From: Lojkania enalia
Lineage: Eukaryota > Ascomycota > Dothideomycetes > Pleosporales
Assembly: GCA_010094045.1 (NCBI GenBank)
Contig: ML986621.1
Coordinates: 1-64,000, forward strand
Length of the DNA stretch: 64,000 nucleotides
Direction of reading: 5' to 3'
A model generated the notes under the pieces. That model ran no database searches and had not been told where the DNA came from. It saw only the letters and a program-made list of their open reading frames with translations. The number at the start of each line of letters is the position of its first letter. The first letter of the stretch is position 1. Positions 32,901 to 44,457 of the stretch are shown here, piece after piece. A program made the position numbers and the translations under genes.

Positions 32901-34963
32901 CTCTTATCAGCCATCGACCCAGTGAGCGACCAAGCTGCGCAGAGCTGCTACGTGGTGGAAAGGTCCCGCTACAAATAGAAGATGAGGCCATCAAGGAAGC
33001 TTTAAAAGCCCTAGCAGATAGGAACTCTCCGCACTACTCCAAGATGATGGCAGCTCTGTTTTCTCAGAAACCTGATACACAAGCAAAGGATTTTGCTTGG
33101 GATATGGGGGTAGGCGCAAGTACTCAAGGCATCAGAGCAAACGATATTCTCTTGCAATCTCTTGTTAAGGATCGTTTAACCATGGTTTTCCGCGGTCATG
33201 GTGCTGTCGAAGTTCAACGACAACCGTTACTACCGTGGTCCGATCACTACGCCAACAATGCTGTTGTGAAACTCTTCGATCCGTCTGGTACTCTTGTACA
33301 ATTACCATATGACCTAACATTGCCATACGCGAGAAGTATTGGCAGAGGAGCGCCATTCATAGAAAAGTCATTCGTGATAGGATCCGTTTATCGCGACAAC
33401 TACACAGGAGGAGCTCCTCGTAGCAGCGGCGAAGCTGACTTCGACATCATGTCTTACGACACATTAGACCTTGCGCTGAAAGAAGCCGAGGTGATTAAGG
33501 TCATTGATGAGGTTATCGATGCGTTTCCGTCGCTTGCATCTGTTCAGATGTGCTTCCACTTGAATCATGCTGACTTGCTGGATATCATCATGGACTACTG
33601 TAGAATCAGTGCCCCTCAACGTCCCGCTGTAAAGGAAGTCCTAAGCAAACTAAACATCCAGAAATTTAACTGGCAGAATATTCGGAATGATTTACGAGCC
33701 CCCGAGATCGGCATTTCGTCCACTTCGTTAGATGATCTTGCGCAGTTTGATTGGAGAGACACGCCAGAGAAGGCATTTTCGAAGGTCCGTCGAATACTTG
33801 AAGGCACCAAGTATCATGACCAAACCCATGCTATTTTTGCTCACCTTAATTCCGTTGTAAGCTATATGAAACTTTGGAACGTTCAGCGCAAAGTGTACGT
33901 CAATCCGCTGGGTACACTTAACGAAAAATTTTACTCGGGAGGAATCCTTTTCCAGTGCCTCTTCGACGCAAAACAGCGAGACGTGCTCGCTGCAGGTGGT
34001 CGATATGATCGATTGATTGAAGAGTATAGACCTAAGGGACCTGGACATGGCCATCCTACGGCTAGCTATCATGCTGTTGGAATGAATCTCGGCTGGGATC
34101 GACTGGTGAACTCGATGGTTCGTTATCTGAAGAAGCCACAAAAATCTGCATTTCTCAAGAAGCAGGCTGAGGAAGATACTCCAGCCATTTCATGGATGCC
34201 TCGTCGGTGTGATTGTCTTGTGGCAAGCTTCGACTCCAAAGTGCTAAGATCGACCGGTGTCAAGATAGTGGCCGATCTCATATTTCATGGCTACACTGCA
34301 GAACTTGCAATCGATGCTCATTCTATCGAAGACCTTCTCAGGAATTACCGAGATGATCGGCATAGCTGGGTGATCATCATCAAGCACGGCGTTGCAAGTG
34401 ACAAGCCTGATCTCAAAGTAAAAAGCATTGGCAAGAAAGAGGATACCGACCTTCGCTCCGGCGATCTATTGAACTACTTGCGCAACGAGATTCGAGACCG
34501 CGAGGCACGAGAAGGAAGTGCTGCGCAACGCTTATCACGCGTCGCATCGGCACCCACCGCTTCTTCATCGAACGCCAAAGCAAACGTCGACGTCCTGATC
34601 GCTCAACATCGCTCCAAGAAGATGAATAAATGGAGCATCGTCGAAGCTGCCCAAACACGATCTACGGAACTCCTTTCCTCGTTCCAAAACGGTCCTATCG
34701 CTGCCATAGAAACAAAAGATGAGATCATGCATCTTATTCGAGAAACGAGGCTGAGTGATCCGGATGGTTGGCGAAAGGCAATTCAAAGCTTACCGCTCGC
34801 TGACCGGAAATATTTGCAAGAATTGCATGATCTATTACTGGGCTATGCGGCTCATTGGAAGGAGACTCGGGCTGACGGCGCCGGGAGGAGCGGCGAGGGT
34901 GGGAAGGCTTTTGTGTATAATTTCAGGACTGGGGTTTGCTTACTCTATGATCTAGAGAGTTGA
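29960..34963 (+). CDS. GCN2: eIF2-alpha kinase Gcn2
   Basis: Two exons, 29960-30190 and 30323-34963 (132-nt intron with branch point ctaac), giving 1,623 residues, the normal Gcn2 size. Order: RWD domain (about 40-160), split by the intron at GAWS/KTTDRALRLKLKAYSSED; a charged helix (EEAAAAEVARQHEQELQRKR); a pseudokinase (about 200-500) with HKRIHPNNILF in place of HRD; the kinase, with glycine loop LGKGGYGEVV near 590, AIKKIK, a long acidic insert, HRDLKPDNIF near 811 and DFGLA near 831; the HisRS-like domain (about 1000-1480); and a C-terminal dimer/ribosome-binding domain. It senses uncharged tRNA through the HisRS-like region and phosphorylates eIF2-alpha. The start used is MAPAKTPRKK; an in-frame ATG at 29912 would add 16 residues. 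Confidence 0.96.
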
Positions 34964-35244
34964 GGCACGGAGAGGAAACGGGTCGCACGATTGCGAACTC
35001 TCTCAAGCGCTGGTAATTACGAAAGGCTTCTCGAAAGTCACTAATGATCTTTGAGGAAGATCCCTTGCTCAGATAGTTTGGAGGGTATCCTTTGAGTGGA
35101 GAATTCGTCATGCGATGTATCGCTTCATACAGCCTCCTATATCTACGTTTTGTCTAGGCACCATAACGCCTAGACACCCATTTGATATTATCAGATGTCG
35201 CTCACATAAATCGTGAAGCCCCTTGTCATTCTCGCACTTGGAGG
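34964..35244. other. Convergent spacer GCN2 / PDX1
   Basis: About 280 bases of tail-to-tail 3' region, no coding signal. It contains a short near-palindrome cctagacaaa/tttgtctagg-type sequence around 35150-35175. Confidence 0.45.
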
Positions 35245-36380
35245 TTACCATCCCCTCTTAGCCAGCTTCTCACCTTCGCCCATAGCCCCAGTATTGATAC
35301 CCACCATCGCCTCGCCAAGGTCTATAGAGACTTCCATCAGCACTTTCGGGTCTTTATAATGCGTAACAGCCTGGACAATTGCCTTGGCCCTCTTTGCCGC
35401 ATTACCGCTCTTGAATATACCTGAGCCAACGAAGACACCATCACACCCCAATTGCATCATCAACGCGGCGTCGGCCGGCGTCGCGACACCACCCGCCGCA
35501 AAATTGACAACAGGCAGTCTCCCCAACTTTGCCGTTTCTTTTAATAGCTCATATGGAGCTCCTATTTCCTTGGCGTATACACGGAGTTCCTCGTCCGCCA
35601 TGCCTTTCGCGCGAGCGACTTCTGCATTGACAGTTCGCATGTGGCGTACAGCTTCAATGACATCGCCAGTACCCGCCTCGCCTTTTGTACGGATCATAGC
35701 GGCGCCTTCAGAGATGCGGCGGAGGGCTTCGCCGAGATTCCGGCAGCCACAGACGAAGGGGACGCGAAACGGATGTTTGGAGACGTGGTGGACGGCATCG
35801 GCGGGAGTAAGAACCTCAGATTCGTCGATATAATCTACGCCAAGGGCTTCAAGGATCTAAATTCAATCGCGTTAGATTTGTGCTTGTCAGATATAAGAGC
35901 TGCTGTGAGACTTGATTGCTCTCCATAGATGGCCATTGTGCTGTTAAAGCATTGCACACAAGGGGATGTGAGAATGTATCATACCTGGCACTCAACAAAG
36001 TGTCCAATCCGCGCCTTTGCCATTACGGGAATTGTAACTGACTCCATGATCTCTTTGATCATTTTGGGATCACTCATTCTTGCCACACCACCTTGGGCTC
36101 GAATATCTGCGGGCACACGCTCGAGTGCCATCACGGCCGCGGCACCGGCCTCTTCTGCTATGCGTGCCTATGATCCTGGTTGACTTTCTTATATAATTGT
36201 GCAATTGGAATATATTGCGGCCGTGGCGCGCTGGCATTTTGGAGGGCATACCTGTTCAGCATTGACGACATCCATGATGACGCCACCCTTCAACATCCTC
36301 GCCAACCCAGCCTTGACGGCAAAATTTGTCTCGCCGTCCTGGGCGCCATGGCCGTTTGTAGTGGGGAGTTCAGTCGCCAT
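35245..36380 (-). CDS. PDX1: Pyridoxal 5'-phosphate synthase Pdx1/Snz (PdxS)
   Basis: Three exons on minus: 36380-36252, 36167-35985, 35856-35245, giving 307 residues (family 290-310). The sequence runs [24 protein letters not shown] / [23 protein letters not shown] ... [13 protein letters not shown] / [20 protein letters not shown]. The two active-site lysines of the ribose-5-phosphate lyase mechanism fit as Lys94 (in MAKARIGH) and Lys162 (in [11 protein letters not shown]), 68 residues apart as in bacterial PdxS. The barrel ends with [35 protein letters not shown]. It makes PLP from R5P, G3P and ammonia supplied by Pdx2/Sno. Pdx2 is not in the window. Intron 2 is 128 nt, longer than most here. 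Confidence 0.96.
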
Positions 36381-37001
36381 TGTCAAAAGACTCGATCTGA
36401 TGGCGTGCGAGAGTAGTATGCGAGGAACGAAGAAAGAAAGGGACCGTGGCAAGGAAAGTTCAGAAGTGAATAAAACAAAGGGAAGGCGAGTAATTATACA
36501 GGCAGAAGATTAGATTGAAAAAAGAAATAATCGCGAGGGCGTGACTCAAAGGTCAAATGGACCGAGAGAATTACTGAAACGGTAAAGTCTAAGTCGAAAG
36601 TTCTTAGTAGCAAGTCACGCACACGCCCTTCGTAGACGCGGGGCTAGATTTCACCCCGCTATCCCAGGCTAGCCCCACTGGGACATGGCGTGCCGGGGGA
36701 GGTCCCGTGAATTGCCGCCTTCGCGCCTAGCCTGCTTTGTGGGGTGCTACGTGAATTTGGAGCTGTTAGGTACGAGTATCCCAAGTTGAATATATGGATG
36801 TTAATGCAAGTCACGTTGACATTTCTGCAATTGCATTGCATTGCCTGTTGCCCAGGGTATCTTCAATGCCTCACTACACTCAAGGAGAAATAGCTGCGCG
36901 GTCAACATCCCTAAACTACCCGCCCGCTGAACTGCCATGCTGCCCTAAAAAACCGAAATCAAAAGAAGACAAATGCGGGACACGAAGAGCGCCATCGTTA
37001 T
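36381..37001. promoter_or_regulatory. PDX1 upstream region / aminopeptidase P 3' region
   Basis: About 620 bases between two minus-strand genes. The part adjacent to 36380 is purine-rich on plus (C/T-rich on the PDX1 strand), typical of a fungal promoter. No gene is supported. Confidence 0.45.
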
Positions 37002-39124
37002 CTAGTAGGGCGCGGTCTCGCGTTTCAGCCATTCTAAAGTGAGACTATCGTTCTCGAAGAACTTGCTCGTTTTGTCGAACACCTCTTTGTGGTACTCGTT
37101 GATAAACTTCTTCTCATCTTCTGTAAGCAGACTCAGATCGACCAGATTCCTGCAGTGCGGGACCATGGTAACGTGCTCGAAGCCAAGATACGGTTTGTCG
37201 CCAAACTGATGGTTGGTCTCGACCTGTTTTACCATGACCATGTTTTCGATGCGAATGCCGAACTTGCCGTCCTCGTAGTAGCCGGGCTCGTCGGAAACAA
37301 CGTTGCCGACCGATAGCGACACTTCCGAGTATTGTACGCGCGTGCCGATCCCAATCGGACCCTCATGTACGTTTAGGAACGATCCAACACCATGGCCGGT
37401 CCCATGACGGTAGTCGAGACCTTCATCCCAAAGAAATTGACGAGCCATCGTATCGAGAGCAAACCCCGTAGTGCCCTTTGGGAAGCGAACTCGCTCCAGA
37501 GCAATATTACCCTTTAGAACGAGCGTGTAGGCCTTCTTTTCCATCTCACTTGGTTTGCCAAAGTGTAATGTTCGTGTGGTGTCCGTCGTACCATCTAGGT
37601 ATTGCGCCCCTGAGTCGCATAAATAGATAGCCTTCGGATCAATCACGGAACAAATCCCTTTCTCCGGCTTATAGTGGATCACAGCTGCGTTTGGGCCAGT
37701 TGATGATATTGTGTCGAAAGACAGGCCTTTGAAGTGCTCGTGTTTAGATCGGATAGCGGACAGCTTTTCGGCACCATCGACTTCATCAAGGGTTGCCTCC
37801 TTATTGAGGAGTTGATCCTCCAACCAGGCAAAATATTCAGTGAGCGCCGCACCGTCACGAATATGGCACTTTCTCATACCCTCAAGCTCGACTTCATTCT
37901 TGATAGCTTTGGAGTCAGCGACGGGACTTCGCACCTCGCTCACACGTTCCTCACCGCCGAGAGCTTGATTCAGGGCCCATGATGATCGAGTAGAGGTAAG
38001 AAATTTTAGCTTCTCTTCCGTCTCGCCGCTTGTTTGTGCCAACTTCGCGCTTAGGGCAGTGATATCTTCAAATATAGCATTGTAGGGCCTAACTATGACC
38101 TTGTCTCCTAAGTGATCTTTGACCTCCTGACTGAGCTTGCTTTCGTCGACATAGAGTGTTGCAGCGGCGGGTGTGACTACGGCGTAAGAAAAGAAAACGG
38201 GATTGTAGGGAATGCTGTGAATTATCAGTCTTACAGATACCTAAAAGGAATCACTCGACGTACTCGCTGCCACGCAGATTGTACAGCCATGCGACCTCAT
38301 CGAGCATCGACACGACGAACCCTAGGCTTTTGCGCTTCTCAAGCTCTTTCCTCAACTCCTCTAGCTTATCTCCGAAGCTCTTGCCAGAGTATTCAATTTG
38401 CTGGACATGAACAGGCTGGCTAGGGCGCGGTGGTCTGTTGCTTCCCCATACTAGGTCCACAAGGTTCTCATTAATAGCTTTGTACTCTCCGCCCTTCCTC
38501 TTGATTTTCTCGGCGAGCTTCCGGGCATCGGCCGCAGTGACTACGCTCGGGTCAACACCAACGACTTTGCTGCCCTGGACTTGGTCGACCGTCCACTCTT
38601 GGATCGTGGGCACGTCTTGCAGTCCTTGCTTCAGCAGCTCCCAGTTGTCATCAAGCTGTTTTTCGGCTTGATTGAAATAGCGCCCGTCAGTTGACAAGGC
38701 CGCTTTCTCTAGCGTAATGACTGCATATCCAGCTGATCCAGAAAATCCGCTTATGAACTCTGGAATCTGTTAGGACGTCGGAAATATCGGGAGTTAGGGT
38801 GCTATCTGACCTCGTCGCCCGTCGCAAGGTGCAATATACTCTGACTGATGGCTATCTTCGGAGGGGACCACTGTCGCTCCGTCAGATCAATGCCCTACAA
38901 GAGAGATCATGCTTGGATTGTGTACTGTAAACATCGACTTTATGCTCGGCCATGAGCCTACGGAGCTCGGCGAGCCGCTCGGAGGTGTTGACTTTTTCCA
39001 TGTCTAGGGCGGCACGGAGGACACGAGAGGAATGAAGGGCTCTGAACGCAGAATGTGACGGCCTAGGGGCTACATAGGCCGTAGTGGTTGCGTGGGTGCG
39101 CAAAAGAAAGCGCGGGAGGAGCAT
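37002..39124 (-). CDS. Xaa-Pro aminopeptidase P (AMPP), possibly dual-targeted
   Basis: Four exons on minus: 39124-38926, 38870-38811, 38759-38264, 38214-37002. From the canonical Met at 39001 ([25 protein letters not shown]) it has 614 residues, the normal cytosolic length. In-frame upstream Mets at 39124 ([17 protein letters not shown]) and 39178 add an Arg/Ser/Ala-rich, acid-free leader ending [12 protein letters not shown] that looks like a mitochondrial presequence. Joined exons give [30 protein letters not shown] and [16 protein letters not shown]. Metal-binding pita-bread residues are present: [49 protein letters not shown]. It cleaves N-terminal residues before proline using Mn2+. The first exon-2 codon is Met where most homologues have Ile or Val. 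Confidence 0.93.
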
Positions 39125-39888
39125 GTATGCCGCTGTATCTAATGGATGTCTCTGCATGAACCCCCGCGGCTGCTGCACGACACACCAGGGGCCGCGACTA
39201 GCGCGTCAGAGGCTGGGCAGCGGCTAGGCAGTGGGCACGTGCCGTCAAGTATACCCGATCTTGGTACCTACTCTGCCATCCAACGCTAGGTCCCGGCACC
39301 ACCTGCGACAGTCTGGGCCATCCTCCAGGAACACTGCCACAGCCAGTGCGTGTTGTCTCCAAATGCGATGAACATGCACAAGATATCGTACGCATTATTC
39401 CCAACTGCGCTTGAGCCCTGTGGTAGGTAAGTGCGATTATGACGGAGCGAGCTTAGGCAAACATAAAAAGAGCCCCAGTCGCTGCCGTGTTAGCCTTGCG
39501 TCGAGTATAAAAATCCACCGTCACTAACACGTAGCGCGGGGGAGCATGCTTCACCTAGGCTAATCCGCAGCGTCGTCATCAACAAGAAGCCACCGCAACA
39601 TCAACCAGAAAGGTAAGTTGGCTACAACTGTTGCACTCTCTTCTACTCCACCATCACCATGTCATTCATCCCTCCTCCATCCTCCATGTCGCTCCCGCCT
39701 TTAGTTGCTCCTTTCATTCCACTCACATGGCTTCGACAACTATTGTCAGAACGATCGACAGTCCGGCATACCTCAGAGTGGGCCCACGACAAGGCTACAT
39801 CCAGAATGCACTCGTGCTATGTGCTGCATCCACTTCATCCGCTGACTCCTGCTCGAATAGTGGACAATACCAGGACCATTTCGCCACG
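39125..39888. promoter_or_regulatory. Divergent promoter AMPP (-) / karyopherin (+)
   Basis: About 700-760 bases. A plus-strand ORF from 39631 overlaps the karyopherin start in frame but has an atypical His/Ser-rich beginning, so I treat it as leader. A consensus donor (ggtaagt at 39611) suggests a possible 5'-UTR intron in the karyopherin transcript. Confidence 0.45.
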
Positions 39889-42800
39889 ATGGCAGAGGCT
39901 CCAGCGCAGCAGACCCCGAGCTTTCCGTTGAGCCTAGAGGAGATAGAAGGGCTTGTGAAAACCCTATATGACCCTGGACATGCTAAAAAGGTTCAAGAAA
40001 CGGAGGCCACCTTGAGGGTACTGCAGCGCTCCCCACAAGGCTGGGAAATTGGAGATGCTCTAATGAACAGTACTGACGAAAATGTCCGTTTCTTTGGTGC
40101 TCTTACATTTACCGTGAAGCTAAACGCCGATTCGTAAGCGCACATGCTATAGAACGATGTACACGGGTTCTAACTGTCTACTAGGGCAGGACTAAGTGAA
40201 GGAGATTCTCAACAACTCCTTTCCAAGCTTATTGTAAGTAGAATATCGCTATATCATTCGTCGAGCTGATTATGTGTAGCATCATCTTCTTTCTCACCCA
40301 GCATCATCAGTAGCTACGCGGAAGCTCTGCTCTACTCTTGCACAGTATTTTTGCAAGCCAATATCAACCTGGACCCAGTGTGTGCGGAGTTTAGCTGTTT
40401 CATTCGTACAACAGCAGACTATATTGGATGCATCGCTGGACCAATATTCGTCAACATGGGATATACTCCCTCAGATATCCGACGAGCAGCTCATAAACCT
40501 GTTGGAATTCTCCATGAATTTGGCCGACGAGGCCAAGAAGCTCTCCAATTCTCCAGAGTATGTATGTAAGGCCTACTATAAGAGTTCTACTAAGTATAGG
40601 GCAGTCTCGAAACACGAGAGCGTATGATTGTAAATGTGGATAGTGTGGAAGTCTTGCTTCATGTTGCCTTCGGCCGTGGTATAAAATACCTCTCTACTCC
40701 AATCAAAGACAGCCGATATGACCAGCTTTCGCAACTCGGAGAAAAGATTTGTGTAGCTTCTTGGAAGTGTTTCCTAGTGAGTGCTATAGAAATCAGATAC
40801 AAAACACAGCTAACAAGACCAGGGCTGGATATTCTACGCCCAATCCGAGTTCAAGGATGTCCCAGAGAAGCTACAACATCTTCGATCGGTTACTGAAATG
40901 GCATTAGCATGCCTGGAATATCATATTGATGATGCCATGGAGCTGGTTGCAGATTTACTCGAAAACCACCCTAAATTCCTCGAGCCCAAGCAGCAGGTTC
41001 TGCTTTGGTCCGCCATCACGAGCCCTTGGGGCATTGAGATATTGAAAAACCTTGATGCCGAGACTGCGTCACTTGCAAGAATAATTGTTGCCTACGGTCA
41101 AATTCTACTAGAATCAAAACAGCTCTATCAGGAACCAGACAATTCACATTACGAGCAAGTAATATGTAAGTGACCTTTTCGTCCTATGAGGTATTAAATA
41201 GAAAGCTAGACATTTGAAATGTTCAGCCTCATCTGCGAATCTTAACTAACGTGATATAGCTGTTCTTCATGAGCTCCTCAAATATCCTGACACGGTCGGC
41301 CTAGAGGACGAGGTCGCTCCTGTTGTTCTCGATTTTTGGAACAGCTACGTTAGTAATATTGCTGAGGAGTGTTTTCAGTTTACAGAGGATAATACCAAAC
41401 CTGCCTGGTTGCAGAAGGCAAAGAGTAATGTGTTCTTGGCCGTTTCCGAGCTCTTGCAGAAGATCATCTTTCCTCCGCCTGCAGTCATGAAGGGATGGGA
41501 TGCAGACGCAAAAAAGACGTTTAAGGTGTTTCGCATTGACGTCCGAGATATCATTCAAGAAGCATATGAAGTGCTGCGCGATGCAATGTTGGATCAGTTC
41601 ATCGACTTTTCTTTGCGGGCCCTCGAGTCGGCCAACTGGTTGGAGCTCGAAGCTGGCATTTTCTGCTTAAATTCCATTTCTGAATCATTGGCCGAACCTT
41701 CGGATGTTCAGCTCCGTCAGCTGTTTGAGCAGTCGCTTTTCTCTATCATAGCCGGGAATCCTAATATCCCTGCAGTTACGCGTAGGACAGCTGTCGAGAT
41801 GGTCGCCGCTTTCAACAGTTTCTTTCTCCGGCATCCCGAATTACTTCCGCAGGTTTTACCATTCCTCTTGAGTGCCTTGGCACAGCCTTCTTTAGCTCAC
41901 GGTGCGGCAAAATCATTTGCATCGCTCTGTTCAGAATGTCGCAAATCACTTACTAGCGAGCTCCCCTCATTCTTTCAGATGTATCAAGAGTTCTCTAGCT
42001 ATCAAACAGCTGAAGAGTTCACCAAGAGCAAAGTCCTAGAAGGCATCGCTGCAATAGTGCAGGCACTTAACTCTGACGAGAAGAGACAGGCAGGCCTTCA
42101 GCAGCTCTTCCAATTTGTGGCCCATGATGCCATGCAAGCCATCAATATTACCAAAGAAGGGCATGATGCTGAGCAAGGTCAGGTTCTAGCATTGACAACA
42201 CTGAAATGTCTTGCGTGCATTGGCAAATCGCTTCAGGCGTCGGATGAAGAGGTCATCGATCTTGAGACTGAGCAAACTCCATCAGAGTATTGGACTCAGG
42301 GACCCGGGAAAGAAATTCAGAATCAGATCGTTAACTTTGTGAATTACCTGACCCAGGTCTTCCCGGGCAATTCCGACATCATCGAAACTGCATGCAACGT
42401 ATTGCGGGCAGGCTTCAAGGAAGCAGTACCTGGACCATTTGTACTTCCACCTTCAGCGCCCATCGATTTTATTGCGAAAACAAACATGCATACCCCAAGA
42501 CTACCGTATGTGCTAGACACAGCATGCTGCTGGATATCCTCTCATAAACTCAACAAGACGGGAGAGTATCAGGTACAAGCTCAACGTCTTCTTTGCTACA
42601 TACTTAGCATAATGCAAGCTATGGAGAATCCTCGCAATGATCCTGAAGTTGCGGTCGGTTGTATTGAACTTATCCAAAAGTTCATCAACACAAATGCTCA
42701 GATCTTGACCGCCGAGCGTCCAGAAATACTCAGCGGAATGTTCGATTTCTCGGTTGAATGCATCAAGTCACCCGAAGTGCTCCCGAAGCGTGCCGCGGCT

Positions 42801-43309
42801 CAGCTGTGGAAGGACATTTTCGAATTGACTGGAAAGACAACAAACCAGGACCGCAGCACCGGTCAAGAGATCGTAAACCATTTCGGTCAAGCCGTGACTT
42901 TTGCATTGATGTACAATCTATGTGGCGAGGTTGACGGGACCAGCTTAGATCATATTGTTGTTCCTCTTCGCAAACTCATTCTGTCTGATCGTAACGCAAG
43001 GTTCTACATTACGAACGCATTGGCCGAGCAGCCACTGATCCTTCGCATCAAAGAGGATGCCGCTACCGAGGGGATTGTAAGGAAATTCATTGAGGGTCTT
43101 GTGAGGTATACTTCTCTGAGGCACGTGTATGAGAACAATACATCTAACACATGGATAGGAATGCTAGGGCGTCGACAGCCTTCAAGGAGACATGCAAGGA
43201 GTTTTGGCAACGATGCAGACAGATTCAAATGCAGTTTGCACCACAGATGATGCATCCCGGGCATCGTTTCGCTCAAGGACACTCTTCGCCGCCAGCAGCC
43301 ACCTTTTGA
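39889..43309 (+). CDS. Importin-beta family karyopherin, Kap122/importin-13 type
   Basis: Seven exons: 39889-40133, 40185-40233, 40280-40557, 40605-40776, 40823-41165, 41260-43105, 43159-43309, giving 1,027 residues. The N terminus (LSLEEIEGLVKTLYDPG ... RSPQGWEIGDALMNSTDENVRFFGALTFTVKL) fits the importin-13/Kap122 N-terminal HEAT repeat, and SPQGW with FFGAxTxxxK is characteristic. Helical repeats fill the rest. The last intron was inferred from a gtatac donor and catggatag acceptor with a ctaac branch. Reading straight through instead gives a poorly conserved tail, whereas the spliced tail (NARASTAFKETCKEFWQRCRQ) looks native. Role: nuclear import/export carrier regulated by RanGTP. Assignment to Kap122 rather than Mtr10/TNPO3 is by pattern only. 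Confidence 0.85.
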
Positions 43310-43376
43310 GGGCGGCGTGTGGTTGCTCGTTGTTAGTCTATGATCTAAACTGCCCAACTATTTCCGGTTTCCAATT

Positions 43377-44063
43377 CTAGAATTTCGCGAAGGAAGCCAG
43401 CGCAAATGTTAGTCCGAATGATAGCTTAAAGGACACATTATCTTGTATCGAGGTTCGGACATTTGTTCGCTTAAACAAGCGCTGGAGATACGAATACGGT
43501 ACGACATGAATACCCCTAGACTCAAGGAACTGCATTTGTCAGCATCTCTCTCTCTACCTTTTGCTCATAGCTTGGAATAGATAGGACGCTGGAGGCACTC
43601 GTTGATGGCGTATGAAGAGAGGTGCATAGTGAGGATGATCATATCCCAAGGCGTAGATGAATGAATATAAGCAACATACTTGCACACATGCAATGCCCAA
43701 CCCTATTAACAGCGCCAAAGGCTTGCTGAATACACTAACTCCCAGTCCACATAGCACGCCGAGTATACTGCCAAGACTTATCTGTCGTACCGCGCATGAA
43801 TTCGGAACTCCATACGTTGTGATGACGGGTTTTTGCGCACTCCACGCGTAGTTACTTTTCAGATCTGACGTGATCTTGATAAGAGGGTCGGGAGCATCGC
43901 ATCGTACAGGCTGCTTGTTGTATACATGGTGCACGAGCACGGGTGTGCTGAGAGTCAATGGCACGGACAGCAACAGGCCGCGCCGGAGTCCTGGGACGAG
44001 AAAAGCCATGTTTGAGGGGTTTGGAGCCATCAAAGGGAGGATTAGGGGCCGGCGAAGCTGCAT
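43377..44063 (-). CDS. FUN14: FUN14-domain mitochondrial membrane protein
   Basis: Two exons on minus, 44063-43680 and 43529-43377, joined across a 150-nt intron, giving 178 residues. Arg/Leu-rich N terminus (MQLRRPLILPLMAPN...GLRRGLLLSV) suits mitochondrial targeting; Met codons at 44030 and 44009 are alternative starts. The FUN14 domain begins QISLGSILGVLCGLGVSVFSKPLALLIGLGIACVQ with a glycine-rich membrane helix. Exon 2 supplies FLESRGIHVVPYSYLQRLF and DNVSFKLSFGLTFALASFAKF, the family C-terminal helix. Human FUNDC1 is a mitophagy receptor; fungal Fun14 function is poorly known. Only 67 bases separate its stop from the karyopherin stop. Confidence 0.9.
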
Positions 44064-44457
44064 AAGAGGACCTCGCGGGGGGTGAAAGGGCTCAATAGCA
44101 TGCGAAACGGAGGATTGTCAATGAAACAGCAGGTCTTGATGAGGGTGAGGTTGGTTCTTGCTGATGTCATTGGCCGAGGCGCATCTTGTAGCTAGGCTGT
44201 AACGGGAATCAAGCTCGGACCCCAGGTGTTCTATCCCCATGTTGACTCTGAGGACCCGAGTGGCCTCCATCAATTCTTGATACCACGTCGCGGTAGCTAC
44301 GAGCGCTATGGCTGCGAGATAGCAGTTTCCTTTAATTGTGTGGAACAAATCATGATAATCTTTCCCCCCACTATTCGCTTCAGTGTCCCTATACCTAGGT
44401 AGGTCTACACGGCCGATACTCTTCTAGTTTCTGTCGCATATCACCCAATCGCTCGAA
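44064..44457. promoter_or_regulatory. Divergent promoter FUN14 (-) / GPI7 (+)
   Basis: 394 bases between divergent starts. A 76-codon minus ORF (44118-44348) has no recognisable sequence. No distinctive site seen. Confidence 0.45.

Noticed and set aside
39631..39888. N-terminal extension of the karyopherin from an upstream ATG
   Set aside because: His/Ser-rich, with a consensus splice donor just upstream and a conserved family start at 39889; more likely leader.
43106..43250. Unspliced C terminus of the karyopherin
   Set aside because: Reading through gives an Arg/His-rich tail unlike the family; a good 53-nt intron restores a plausible helix-forming end.
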